Assembly: GCA_018398575.1 (NCBI GenBank)
Contig: JAGTXZ010000011.1
Coordinates: 1,612,001 to 1,676,000 of the forward strand
DNA: 64,000 bases
Source: Ampelomyces quisqualis
Taxonomy: Eukaryota; Ascomycota; Dothideomycetes; Pleosporales; Phaeosphaeriaceae
Direction of reading: 5' to 3'
Shown: one piece after another, positions 33,877-44,112 of the stretch
Layout: each line of letters begins with the position of its first letter
How positions within the stretch are numbered: position 1 is the stretch's first letter
Notes under the pieces: model-generated
Databases searched by the model: none
What the model was told of the DNA's origin: nothing
The model's input: the letters and a program-made list of their open reading frames with translations, nothing else
Position numbers and translations under genes: made by a program

Positions 33877-33954
33877 GCGTGCAAAGGCAGGTGGGATAGG
33901 TTGTCCTGTTTCGGCGCGTGCAAAGGCCGGTGGGATAGGCTGTCCTGTTTGGCG
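33877..33954. repeat. 39-base direct duplication
   Basis: Two adjacent 39-base copies beginning GCGTGCAAAGGC, differing at a few positions. Read on the minus strand they encode two copies of GQPIPPAFAR plus a short linker. Confidence 0.85.
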
Positions 33955-33994
33955 TGCGGGGGCGGGGTTGATAGGTCCCGGTTGCGGGGGTTGT

Positions 33995-34210
33995 TTACTC
34001 TGCTGCTTCGATGCTTTCGATGCTGGATACACTGGATGATCGGGACGGTGTTCTTGATGGGGATGGGTGGGTGGATGAGTGTGGGGGTTGTGCGGTCGTC
34101 GGGACAATGGACATGTGCGGTTCGGCTTGGACGGCCTCGAGGGGGATGCGGAGCATTTGGCGGCCGACGAGGTTGGGGATGTATACGTATTGCGCTGTTG
34201 GAGAAGACAT
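33995..34210 (-). CDS. small hypothetical protein (71 aa)
   Basis: Start at 34210 (MSSPTAQYVYIPNLVGRQML), because codons from there on are strongly C-ending like the neighbouring genes. A longer frame from 34297 has no such bias. N-terminal ~32 residues look folded (YIPNLVGRQMLRIPLEAVQA); the rest is Ser/Pro/Thr-rich. A donor-like GTAAAC overlaps the stop, so the peptide may continue through an intron into the PAFAR repeats. No family recognised. Confidence 0.5.
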   Translation of the reverse strand: MSSPTAQYVYIPNLVGRQMLRIPLEAVQAEPHMSIVPTTAQPPHSSTHPSPSRTPSRSSSVSSIESIEAAE

Positions 34211-34495
34211 GTTGTCGAGGTGTGGCTGAAGGTGGATGTGGTGATGACGTAAGATGCGGCTTGATGGTAGTATGACTTGATGTTTGTCGATTGCCAATCT
34301 CGATTTCCGATAATTCCTGCTGATTCAGAAAGCAGTCCGGGGAATCGCTCCTAGCTATATACTTGCTCAGCTCTCCCTCCCCATCGTACCATCTCATAAC
34401 GCCCCCCTCCCTCCCCATCTCCCCCCAGCTCAAACGCTATCCCCGGCACCTGCGTGTCCAATCATGTCCGCAAACAGCCGTGCGCTTACGATCCG

Positions 34496-34756
34496 CTACT
34501 GCGCTGATTCGCCCGTCAATCGACGCGTGGCAAGCGCACTGGCGTGCAACACGTAAGCCGTGTTATCGGGCGACGAATCAGCCGTCTTCTTGGGCTTCTT
34601 AGGCTCCTCCCCTCTCCGCTCGGCCCAGTTGAGGGCGGCGTTAGTCTTATCGCCAGCGGAGTCTAGACTGTGCTGCTCATCGCCGTGCAAGGGTGAGGCT
34701 TGGTGCTTGGTGGAATCCCCGTTTGCGATGCAAAGTTTGTTACCTGTCGTCGACAT
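34496..34756 (-). CDS. small hypothetical charged protein (about 86 aa)
   Basis: Candidate from the Met at 34756 (MSTT). A donor (ACAG-GTAACA) follows immediately, and an acceptor CACCAAG 45 bases on keeps the frame, so a 71-residue spliced form is also possible. The C-terminal half (GDKTNAALNWAERRGEEPKK) is charged and protein-like. No family recognised. Confidence 0.4.
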   Translation of the reverse strand: MSTTGNKLCIANGDSTKHQASPLHGDEQHSLDSAGDKTNAALNWAERRGEEPKKPKKTADSSPDNTAYVLHASALATRRLTGESAQ

Positions 34757-35332
34757 TGCCGACCTGGCGTTGGGGTTGACTCCGACTCGATCGTGTTGCG
34801 AGAGTTCACGCGCTTCCAACGCCCATCGCGACTTGGGACGAAATCGAGCAGAGCGAGCACACTCTGACTCGCGAAACGTTCGGTATGACGAGAGTGGGGC
34901 CACGTGCAACCGCTTGCGGCTGGCCCATTCTCTAGGCGCTCACAGTGCCCAGTGCCTAGTCCGAAAATACGACCGCCAGAAGTTCCCAAACCTTTCCGCG
35001 GGCTGTTGTGCTACATACTTGTGGATCGTCTTGTCCTGAGGTGGTAGGTCCGATGCGCGCAAAACATGCCTTTGTGCGTTGGTGGTCCGGGTAAGCAGCA
35101 GAATGTCACCATGGCAGTACACAGTAAGCAGGTGTGCGTGGAAAAAGTAATCATTGGCATGTCGCTGTGATGTTGAAGGCTCTAACTAAGGACATGCAAA
35201 GCCCCGCAGATAAGTGCAACTTTAACTTGGCCCTCATGGCAATGAATTACGTGATGCACGCGGAACGCTTTGGGAACCAAGAACCAAGCCCTCCGCTCGC
35301 CAAGCATCTCGCGCCCATGCATCATGTGATAT
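34757..35332. other. intergenic, no gene seen
   Basis: Upstream of the small charged protein. Overlapping frames on the two strands have no supporting features. Confidence 0.35.
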
Positions 35333-35763
35333 TCACCGACCACTGCGGCCAAGCGCCATCACAAGACATTGCCAATCTACCCCAGGAAACCCGATCGAAC
35401 CACTATCGAGCGGACCATGACCAACCGCTACAGCTCTGCTTTCACGCCCCTCTTCTGCTTTAGCCCGGTCTTGCACTAAGAGCACCCTGAGACACATGCG
35501 TTAATGATAGAAGTTCCAATGCAACAAACTCGTGCTTACAGGTTGGTCGGTAACATCTTAGCTCTTTGCCATGCGCGCTGGTAACGCTGTAGAAACCAGT
35601 AATTCGCAGCTTCTTCGTGTACTGCAAGAACCGTGTCCAGGAGAACTTGTCCATTCAACAGACCGCACCTCCGCGAAACATGGGCGATGTTAGACACCCA
35701 AAGATTCGCAATATGCGCGGTTGGCAGGTAATCCAATATCCGGAACGCCAATTGTGCCCGAGC
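35333..35763 (-). CDS. unresolved gene candidate, possibly the 3' part
   Basis: Two protein-like blocks join across a 51-base intron (35487..35539, donor CT-GTAAGC, acceptor TCTCAG, 53 bases by coordinates). Upstream block: LAFRILDYLPTAHIANLW and AVHEEAANYWFLQRYQRAW. Downstream block: LVLLVQDRAKAEEGRE to GFPGVDWQCLVMALGRSGR, stop at 35333-35335. An acceptor-like TTGTACAG just upstream (about 35764) suggests an earlier exon that I could not place. The first block loosely recalls an F-box. May be a pseudogene. Confidence 0.3.
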
Positions 35764-36114
35764 TGTACAACAGAACAACCAAACTTTGTTTCATTTCTTC
35801 TTCGTCGGTGACTCGCCTCCACGTCAACCCTAGAGCCGTTCTCGCAGTCCACACTTCACGTCAGCCTACTAGGACCGTTCTCACTTTCTACGCCCATCAA
35901 GCTTTCCACTTGCCATGTCGGCTCGCTGCTCAAGACTACAATCTTTCCGACAGGCAGCCCAGCAATGTGTGCAGCTCTCCTACCATCCCTAACACTGTCT
36001 GAACTGACTACCAGCAGATTGCTCTTGGTACACGTGATCTGCCTCGCCAGCCCTTCTGGTGTACAAGACAGCGATACTACGCTTGAAACCCCACTAGCAA
36101 CAATCACACTGTAG

Positions 36115-36519
36115 AACAATGCTGGTACAGCACGCTGCCCTAACGAGCATACTACTACGACATGTCCGTCTTATGAAGTCCAACTCCATATACTTCACCA
36201 CGATGGAAGTTCGAAACACTTGGCACGCGACAAGGGGCTGAATACCGCGCTATCCGAGGTACAGGCAGATGGCGAGTGTCTGGCTTATCCCAAGTATTTC
36301 GATCCAGAATTGATGCCGATGGACGCGGCCAAGTTTTACTATGGTGCTGCTACTTATAGGAAACTTTCTGGCATTGAGAATATTGTGCATCTGGAAGCCG
36401 CGGGTGATTGGATTGTTTTCGTCATTCTGTCGTACCAACAGTCACGGACTATCTCAATCGCTCGTGTAAATGCTAATTCTGACATGGCTGTTTATTCGGC
36501 ATCGTGCGACCGCCAATGA
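36115..36519 (+). CDS. unresolved gene candidate, terminal exon
   Basis: Open frame after an acceptor-like CACACTGTAG, without its own ATG at the start. It encodes ~134 residues of convincing protein sequence (VQLHILHHDGSSKHLA, ALSEVQADGECLAYPKYFD, AAKFYYGAATYRKL, HLEAAGDWIVFVILSYQQS), ending at a TGA. Earlier exons would lie in 35,800-36,100 but were not resolved. Its 3' end overlaps the 3' end of the convergent SLAC1-type gene by 28 bases. Confidence 0.35.
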   Translation, partial: NNAGTARCPNEHTTTTCPSYEVQLHILHHDGSSKHLARDKGLNTALSEVQADGECLAYPKYFDPELMPMDAAKFYYGAATYRKLSGIENIVHLEAAGDWIVFVILSYQQSRTISIARVNANSDMAVYSASCDRQ

Positions 36520-37896
36520 CCCAGATGATGCGCATGCTCATTCTTCCTATTGCCCCTCCAGCCCCAAGCAAGTCGTTCCATCGACTTGTCCTCGTCTTTT
36601 CCAGGCCACATGACATCGCCTTGCCAAACAGCGCGGATGCAGAAGAAGGCTACGATGAGCCACAAAATGACTAGAATGATGGTCAAGGCACTGGCAATGC
36701 CGTTGATGGCTTCACTCTTTAGCGCACTACCCGCTTGAATTGTGGCGAGCGTGAGACCGGCGTTGGGGAAGATGAAGGCCCACCAGTTCAGCGAGAACTC
36801 CATCTTACGGATTCCAGCGATGATGGCAATGGTCGTGATGAAGAAGAACCAGTATGCGAAAAGAATGACAAAAAGTCCGGCCATAATACCAATTATACGT
36901 ACGATTTCGCCATCAGGCACAACCGTGTCTGTGAAGAAGTTTGGCGGTATTAGTCGGGGCGCTTGAGATGCGAGAGAAAACATTCCTGCTGCGGTATACC
37001 CTGCAAAGTATTAGTACATTACTTTGCGCAAACGGGGAACTCGTCGTACCTGCTGGTCCTACTGACACGTACATGCCCGGTCGCACCGTAGCAGATGGCA
37101 AGTGACTTGTCATGAGGCGTTGCATGTAAATCGCGTACATCAAGAAGGATACCAACCACGCTACGCCCTGAAACAAGACACCCCCAACGAAGATTTCCCA
37201 GCTTGCCGAGTCCGGCTGGGCCGGCAGAATAGTTCCCGCCAACGTGCCAACTACCAATAATGGGTAGATGGGGAAAATCCACGCCGGGACAGCATCCGTG
37301 ACATTGAGGCGCTCCAGTCGGAAGAACATGGAGTACTGTGCGATCGAAACCGTAAACGATATGGCGCAATATATCCAGAAGCATATATTGAGTGCCTCCG
37401 TAAGCCATGTTCCCACTTCCCCGTTTCCATAAACGTATGAGCAATTCAAGATCAACGCCACAGAGACCCAGTACGTGCCGTGGAAAAGTCCTTCGACTGG
37501 ATGGTGAAACGAGGCCGTCAATTTCCGAGGAACACGACAGAAGCGCATGATCATGAGTCCAGTGAATAGCAAGAAGAGAACCATGTCCAAGATGAAAAAT
37601 ATCTTCCCTATCGTCTTCACTCCAGTAAATGTGTTTGGCGTATTTCCCAAGACTACGGCCAGGGCACCTGTAGACATTGTCGCTGAGAACCATGGCCTTA
37701 TCACGTCGATCAGCTTTCTACCCCTCATATACACAGTTCTTCAGTCTGCTCACCAAGTAAAATGCGCAATTCGATCGCGCAACCCAACTGTCGTTGCCGG
37801 CCGTTCTTCCTCATCTTGAAACCTGTAGGGTTTTCTCTCCGTGAAATGCATAGCTTCCGGCGCCTGCTCGGTCGCGGTGGAAGTGGATTCGGGCAT
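36492..37896 (-). CDS. TDT/SLAC1-type anion transporter (Mae1/malic-acid family)
   Basis: Ten-helix membrane protein of the tellurite-resistance/dicarboxylate transporter family, which includes Mae1 malate permease and sulfite pumps. Exons 37754..37896, 37050..37696 and 36492..37000; introns 57 and 49 bases, GT-AG. The protein is 432 residues. The signature HFTWPWFSATMSTGALAVVL is assembled across the first splice; also RLERLNVTDAVPAWIFPIYP and SLNWWAFIFPNAGLTLATIQ. Start MPESTSTATEQ. C4-dicarboxylate transport is the more likely role, but sulfite efflux cannot be excluded from sequence alone. Confidence 0.92.
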
Positions 37897-38999
37897 CGTG
37901 GCGCTTATATCTACGCCCAAGACTCTTTTAGATAATCGGAAAAGTCAAACCGCTCTTTAAGCTGCATGTCTGCGTGTCTGCATTATTTGGCTTCTCACAT
38001 GACCAGCAAGCCTGGCATCGTCACTGATGGTCATAGCGTACGACAAGTACGCTTGTCGAGTATGTTGGCAAATGAAGTCTGCCACAAGTCTTTTCGTGGA
38101 GCGCACTAGTCGGTTAGACGGCGGACTTGCGCTTGATCAGCAGAGGAAGGTTGGACAGGAAAAGAGAGGATATTAATGTATGCCTATGATCTTGATGGAA
38201 AAAGTAGGTTGTCCTGGACAGAATTGGATTTTTCTCAAGTGTACATCTGCGTATAATTTGGAGGCTTTGAATACTTTCAGATTTATTTGCTTTGGAAAGA
38301 CATTCGACGTTGGTGAGAAGCACTGGAAGCCAAGGTCGAGAAATCTGGGCCTCTGACGTCACACCCCGCCAGTCAGCAACCCATCCCTGTCCGCTTCAAG
38401 TCAGCCCTCCCGCGAACGATTACAATTCGGTCCGAAGAAAATAATGAGAAGAAAATGTACCGAGTACAAGACTTGAGATGTCTCGAGCCCAGACAAGATT
38501 GGCACACCTCAACGCCAGCGGACACTACTGCTTCGTTGAATACTTGGAAGTCCTGAGCATAGTTTGTGGTGCGTTCGAGAACACGCCATCCGCATCACAG
38601 CTGAATGAATTTACAAAAGCCAAGTCACGAACTACTTCGCTACTTGGGTGCTGCAGGTGACGATGGTGTTTAAACGCGACAACTCATGTCACGATCTTGC
38701 CGCCGCCTAGAACGGTTTGTGTCCCTTGAAGCCTTTCCAGAGACACGAATCGCGTAAAAGCATGACGACGTCAGCGAACTCCATAGTCTTCCATAATAAG
38801 GGCGTCGAACAGTTATGATATCATTCGTCCATGGCATCTCCGGTTACCTGCAGTGGTCTATGGACGACGTGTCATGTGAGTGTCTGAGGAATACAGCGGG
38901 AGTGTGGAAGTATACAAATCCTTCATCAGTCTAGTAAGCCGGGATGACTAACTGCGCAAATCACGGATGCCATGTACGTCTAGATAACTTTTATCGGGG
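37897..38999. other. intergenic, no gene seen
   Basis: 1.1 kb upstream of the SLAC1-type gene. Only short frames; nothing recognised. Confidence 0.4.
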
Positions 39000-39547
39000 T
39001 TAAAGATTCTGAATCTGCAGCGACCACTGCTGGCGTGCCTCCGTGTATTTTGTCTTCACAGGCTCCAGCAGCTCCACAATCACACCATCACACCCTTGTA
39101 GCTTGCGCACCGACAACATCTGGCCGAACACCTCAGTTGGAACATTGCCAGCAAGTGGGATATTGCTCTGATGTTGGGAGCGGAAGACTAGTGCAGGGTC
39201 TAACAGGTACTTCACTCGCTGCTTCTGCTTGTCCCACCTGGGATCAAAGGCCTTGGGAGCGAGAGTTACAAAAATATGTGCCATGTGCAGAGGCAACGAA
39301 CAATACTGTGGTAGACCTTGATTCACTTGTCGATTTTCTGCATCTGTTGCGGCACATGGACAAACAGATCCTGCTCCGTCCGAGTACGGATCACATGTGT
39401 CAAGCTGTTGAGTTCTTGATCGACTGCCGCCATATCGTTTGGCAATGGAAATCGCTGAGGGTCAGTATTACAATCTGCTTGACAAATGACGTCTGGTGGC
39501 GCTCCACATAGCATCCTTTGCTTGAACTGTATCTGTGACAAGTCCAT
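39000..39547 (-). CDS. uncharacterised gene candidate, structure uncertain
   Basis: Two overlapping protein-like frames: MDLSQIQFKQRMLCGAPPDV... (39323..39547) and a second ending LLEPVKTKYTEARQQWSLQ (39000..39326). They would join if an intron runs from GTCCAT after ...TEQDLF to the acceptor CTACCACAG before YCSLPLHMAHIFVTLAPKAF. That donor is weak, so a frameshifted pseudogene is possible. A further coding-like start with a good donor lies upstream at 39803 (MTMCAAARYIHMFIPIY). No family recognised. Confidence 0.35.
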
Positions 39548-39966
39548 TGCGGCCTTGAATTTTCGCCCTCGAGCTTCTTCGACGTCTTTTCAGAGTCTAA
39601 TCCTGGAATATTTGGTAGACAAGTGAGCCTGAGTCATATTTGCTTGGGCCGCATCGATGAGGTAGCAATGAAGGTTGTATGAGTGTACAAAGATTATGAA
39701 CTAATTGAAAGGATTGTAAGAACACAAACCTGATGTTAACGTCGTCGCACGTGTAAATGGGAATGAACATGTGAATGTAGCGGGCAGCAGCACACATGGT
39801 CATGCTTGAAGTGAACGTCGCTGAAGGGGGTTTCGCGAGATCGGAGCATAGTTGGAAGCGAGTTTCTCATGCAGCTTTATGGTCTTAATTTTGGTTCTTC
39901 TCATAATGGCGCGACATACACCACTCTTAAAGATTCGAGTGTCTTTTTCTTTCTTTATACCACTTG

Positions 39967-40302
39967 TTAGCTGTCTAGCTCCACCTCCTTCACTTCCACC
40001 AACATATCCAGAACCGAGTCGTGCCTAGAATGCTTTGCCGGTACTTTGAAAGTCCTGGTCCTGGCAGTGATCGCTGGCTTCTTTCGGCGCTCCAGCTCCG
40101 TCATCCAGCACTGCTCCAACTGCGCTGTTCGCCGCGCACTCTCGAATCTTGAGTGTTCTTGCCGGCGCAAGGCGTTGCAGAAGGAGTCGGCATACGGTCG
40201 CGATTCGCATGGCCAGTTCCAGGATTTGGCGTCCATGAAGATTCTCGGGTCATTTGTAATGTATGGCCGAGGGCCGCCGGGGACGTATATTAGGTAGGGC
40301 AT
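39967..40302 (-). CDS. small conserved-looking hypothetical protein (111 aa)
   Basis: Single-exon frame starting MPYLIYVPGGPRPYITNDPR. Aromatic and charged composition with AKSWNWPCESRPYADSFCNA and LEQCWMTELERRKKP suggests a real small soluble protein. No signal peptide or membrane segment. No family recognised. Confidence 0.55.
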   Translation of the reverse strand: MPYLIYVPGGPRPYITNDPRIFMDAKSWNWPCESRPYADSFCNALRRQEHSRFESARRTAQLEQCWMTELERRKKPAITARTRTFKVPAKHSRHDSVLDMLVEVKEVELDS

Positions 40303-41083
40303 GGTGATTGGCGTATAGGAGTTGGCTTGACAGTCGGTCGGATGCTCGCGTGTAGGTTGAGTGGAGTATGCGGGAAGCGTAGACGAGCTTCGATCATTCG
40401 TGATTGAGAGTCTTGAACGAGAGTCAAAAAGTATTCAAGGGGAATACAGATGTGGACTAAAGTGCGGTGGAGTCTTTGTTGAGCTGCGATTAGGGTACTC
40501 CACTCTCCTGCAGTCAGAGTCCAGTAATAGACAGGGAAGACAAACACCTCTTAAACGCAGTCCACAAACGCTGTGTTCAGCTGTCACAGTTTCGTCGTGG
40601 TCTCGGATCCCGAACGTGTTCGAGGAAACAATGTGAGACGTATTTGGCAAAACGCACGTGGCGGTGTGATGATACGTCGTCAGCACTCCTTACCTGGGCC
40701 CTGTCGGGACCATGTGTGTAGGTAAAGCACGGGTTCCAGAACTAAGACTACAATGATTGTGAATTTGATGGGTCCATCACCGAGCGTTACTGGTCGGGGT
40801 GACTGATGCTAGTATTAACTTCGGAGGGTGGGCGTATTTCTTCCTCGGCTACATTGTGGAGTAAGGTTGCTGAATCATATCGCGCTTCGTTTTCTCCTCT
40901 CTTGCTTGCCCACAAGTGGGCGTGTTAAGTGACATTGCACATCGCATGGTGGTCGCAGGTTGCGTGCTTTGGTACGATGCAATTGAGATATTTTGGTCGA
41001 CATCTGAGGCGGAGAGGAACGGGATTTCTCCGCGGTCTTGGCGAATGACTCAATCCCTAAACTTTCTGGAGCCCCTCCAAAAC
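40303..41083. other. intergenic, promoter of the eIF2B-alpha gene
   Basis: Divergent between the small hypothetical and eIF2B-alpha. Contains TGACTCA at 41046-41052. Short frames only. Confidence 0.4.
41046..41052. promoter_or_regulatory. TGACTCA element near the eIF2B-alpha start
   Basis: Perfect Gcn4/CpcA-type site 32 bases before the chosen Met (41084). If translation starts at the upstream Met (41045) it lies in coding sequence, so a regulatory role is uncertain. Confidence 0.3.
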
Positions 41084-42234
41084 ATGCCCCAGAGTCCAGA
41101 CTCCACGACCAACATCGACAAGCCGTCGATCGCCAGAATGAGTGCGCCAGTAGAGACCAAGCCTCTTCCCGACTTCGACATCGTCGCGACATATCGCCGA
41201 ATTCTCAAAGATGATCCAGAACTCACCATGCCCGTCGCGGCCATTGAAGCACTTGTCGAAGCGATTGCGCAGAGCTCAGTGTCTACCGTCGCCGAAACTC
41301 TCGCCCTGCTTGAACGCCACACTGCGGCCCTGAAAGCCTCGATAGCGAATCCGATTTCGCTCTCCGCTGGTACCGATCTCTTCCAGCGATACCTCATCAC
41401 CACGCTCAACCGCCCTGCGAGCCTCAACCTGGGGCCCGATGACGACTTTCGCGCGATTCGCAACCACCTGCTGTCAAATGGAAAGCTGTTTGTCGAACGC
41501 GCAAAGCAGAGCAGAGAGAAGATCGCTAGCTTCGGGAAACACTTTATCCGGGATGGAGCGACAGTGCTCACCAACGGAGGTTCAAGAGTGGTGGGCGCGT
41601 TGCTGAGGAGAGCTGCCGAATCAAGCACTCTCCGCTTCAAAGTCATATACGTTCTCCCCTCTCCAGGTTCATCCGACCTTAAAGAGGGCCAGCAGACTGT
41701 CGCCGACCTACGGTCGAGCAACATTCCCGTGGCAGCTATCCAAGACTCCGCCGTCGCATACTCACTTGGCAGGGTCGACATGGTCATTGTGGGCGCCGAG
41801 GGTGTAGTCGAGAATGGTGGAATCATATCGCGCATGGGCACATACCAATTAGGTTTACTCGCAAAGAGCAAGGGCAAGCCTTTCTACGTTGTTGCCGAGA
41901 GCCACAAGTTCGTGCGCCTGTACCCGCTCAGCCAATTCGACCTGCCCATCGAGCAGAAAGTGCTCGACTTCAAGGTGATAGAGGAGCCATCAGACAAGGA
42001 TTCTGAACAGAAAAACCCGTTTGATGAGGCGATTGCCGATATGGACATGAAGACAAATGGAGCTGGGAGCGGTTACGATGCAGTCGACTTCACTGTATGC
42101 CTCCCAAGAGCACTCTTCCCCTAGCATCTGCTGACACGCTCCAGCCGCCTGATCTGGTATCCGGGATCATCACCGAGTCTGGTGTTCTTACGCCATCCGC
42201 AGTTTCAGAGGAGCTCATCAAGATATGGTTCTGA
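41084..42234 (+). CDS. GCN3: translation initiation factor eIF2B subunit alpha
   Basis: Regulatory subunit of the eIF2 guanine-nucleotide exchange factor; senses phosphorylated eIF2 in the amino-acid starvation response. Exons 41084..42094 and 42145..42234; intron 50 bases, GTATGC...CTCCAG. 366 residues. Family blocks: FDIVATYRRILKDDPELTMP, GTDLFQRYLITTL, TVLTNGGSRVVGALLRRAAE, VIVGAEGVVENGGIISRMGT, and the C-terminal LVSGIITESGVLTPSAVSEE. Start: the Met at 41084 has A at -3, better than 41045; the Met at 41138 (MSAPVETKP) is also possible and begins just before the conserved domain. Confidence 0.94.
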
Positions 42235-42578
42235 GTCCCCCCGCTGCACAGATGCCGATCTTCTTCTAAATTTACTTACCCCGTACACACGCATCATCAA
42301 ATCCCAACGTCTGTTGACGTGTACTAGCCCAACTTGCTGGCGACTCGTTGAGGGTGAAAGGCCGCTCCCAAGCGTCCAAGCTCACGCCGCAACAAGCGGA
42401 GCACGTCCGAGCAGAAATAATTCATACGACCAGGACAGACCCCGAGACAACGATGGCTCGAGGCGCGATGTAGACTAAGTCCTCACATAGCTAGCTAAGC
42501 TGCGAGCGGAGTGTAACAGCGCATTACGAACGACGATGTCACATACACGATACCCTATAGATTCTTGAATGGTAGCGA
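42235..42578. other. intergenic, no gene seen
   Basis: 344 bases between two plus-strand genes; nothing recognised. Confidence 0.45.
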
Positions 42579-43187
42579 ATGAACCTCCAAGCCCTGATGG
42601 AACATCGGCATGAGTGCCACTTCATGGGCGTGAATCTCGCCCTTCAATCACAAGACTTCACTAAAGACAACTGTCTTTTCTCGACCATGGACCTCTATGC
42701 TGAAACTGCACTTTTGTACACCGTGCCCCTGATGTCTACCTCAACTAAATCATACGACATGCCCTGGGTAATTCGATCTCCAGTCAAGACCACGGCGCCG
42801 GATCATGCGAGCTTGACATATACCATCATCTACCCCGATCTGCACGAAGAGATCATGTTACAAGACCTACAAGCCTGGGGATGGCGAGTCACTCAAAATG
42901 ATTTTGGCGACGATATATTTGTCAACGCCTTGAAGATAGTCGAGAAAGAAGTCAAAAGAAGACGACGACAAACACATGCTATCGCGGGCGACTTGCACGG
43001 CTATCACGAGAGACCAACGCTTGGAGATATATGGGAGATGGAAGCGGAGAGAATGCTTCGAGAGAGCGCTTACGAGGTCAAGAGACTGGCGGTCGAGAAG
43101 CACGTAAGTGTTTCCCATCAATTGCGCAGACAACGTCGGCGATAACAACTAACCCGACAATCTTACGACCTGGCTTAGCGCTACTGA
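42579..43187 (+). CDS. hypothetical protein (177 aa)
   Basis: Exons 42579..43103 and 43179..43187; intron 75 bases (GTAAGT...GGCTTAG). The last exon adds only RY before the stop, a typical fungal terminal micro-exon. The protein has an N-terminal globular-looking part (SLTYTIIYPDLHEEIMLQDL, WGWRVTQNDFGDDIFVNALK) and a charged helical C-terminus (KEVKRRRRQ, EMEAERMLRESAYEVKRLAV). No family recognised. Confidence 0.6.
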
Positions 43188-44112
43188 TCGTAACCGAAAA
43201 ACCAATGGTCTCTCGACTACCAAGATTCTGACAACAAACAAGCTAGGTTGGTAACACGAGGACTCGAACACAGCGGTATAGGTAAGGAGTGGGAGCCCGC
43301 ACATACATGCTATGGAAGAGACAACCGCTATCCCTGAGATGTTCACATGTTGAAGCACAGGAAGCGAATATGACCGCACTGTGCAAAGCACAAGCAAATT
43401 TCACGATAAATCTAACTGTAAGAAGCGCTACAATATGCTGAAGCGACTCAGGAACAAAACGTTTTCTTCGTCTTCCGCACGTTTCAAGAAGCCGCGTGAC
43501 AAACATCCCAAAAGGTCCACAGCAATCAGCCCTCAACCAAGATTTTAGTCCCATCTTCCCAGGCGACCTTCCCTTCAGGCGTGCATACATTCGCCATACA
43601 TGGACCGGCATTGGGCGCCCGGTTCCCGATTGTCTTCCCCGTCGCAATTCTACCCACCCAGAATTAGGCGTGGATCCATATGGCTGGCATGTATGGGACA
43701 ACCAGACGCTACGGACAGGTAATGCTAAGACTACGATACGAGGAGTGCGAGAGGGAGAGAGTGGGCGATGGAATTGGAACAACAGTTAGATGCAATCTTG
43801 GAGAAGATGTAATGCTGCTGTATAATTCAATTTCGGTAATATTAATCACCATCACAGCATGATTTCATCCCATTCAGATCCGACCATGCCACTCCTCAAG
43901 CGCCCAGATCCCGCCCCGGCCCCACACCAACCAATCAAACCTAGCATGACGTTTCAAGCCCCTAGCTCTATCTTGGCTCTTTCCGACATCCCGTCTCCAA
44001 CCTCACTAAAGACACGCATCTCACATCTTCCACCGCCATCCCGCATTTCCTCCCTGAAGGCCGTACAGACATCGTCAAGCTGCGGTTCCCACATCTAGCT
44101 CATTTGCCCGCC
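43188..44112. other. intergenic with a weak 97-codon frame
   Basis: A frame at 43496..43789 (+) contains protein-like text (FPGDLPFRRAYIRHTWTGIG, VDPYGWHVWDNQ) but has no homology I recognise, and overlapping frames compete. A 79-codon Pro/Ser-rich frame (43859..44098) ends 14 bases before the TVP15 start and may be an upstream ORF. Confidence 0.3.

Larger units (their letters stand above)
33057..33994. other. intergenic with microsatellite and a 39-base duplication
   Basis: Contains the TTC tract (33593-33667) and two copies of a 39-base unit (33877-33915 and 33916-33954). On the minus strand the duplication reads as repeated peptide TGQPIPPAFAR. It lies just 3' of the small minus-strand gene and may be its downstream exon or 3' UTR. 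Confidence 0.45.

Noticed and set aside
43236..43265. tRNA B-box-like word (reverse complement contains GTTCGAGTCC)
   Set aside because: The flanking bases do not form a T-arm stem and no A-box is found at the right distance.
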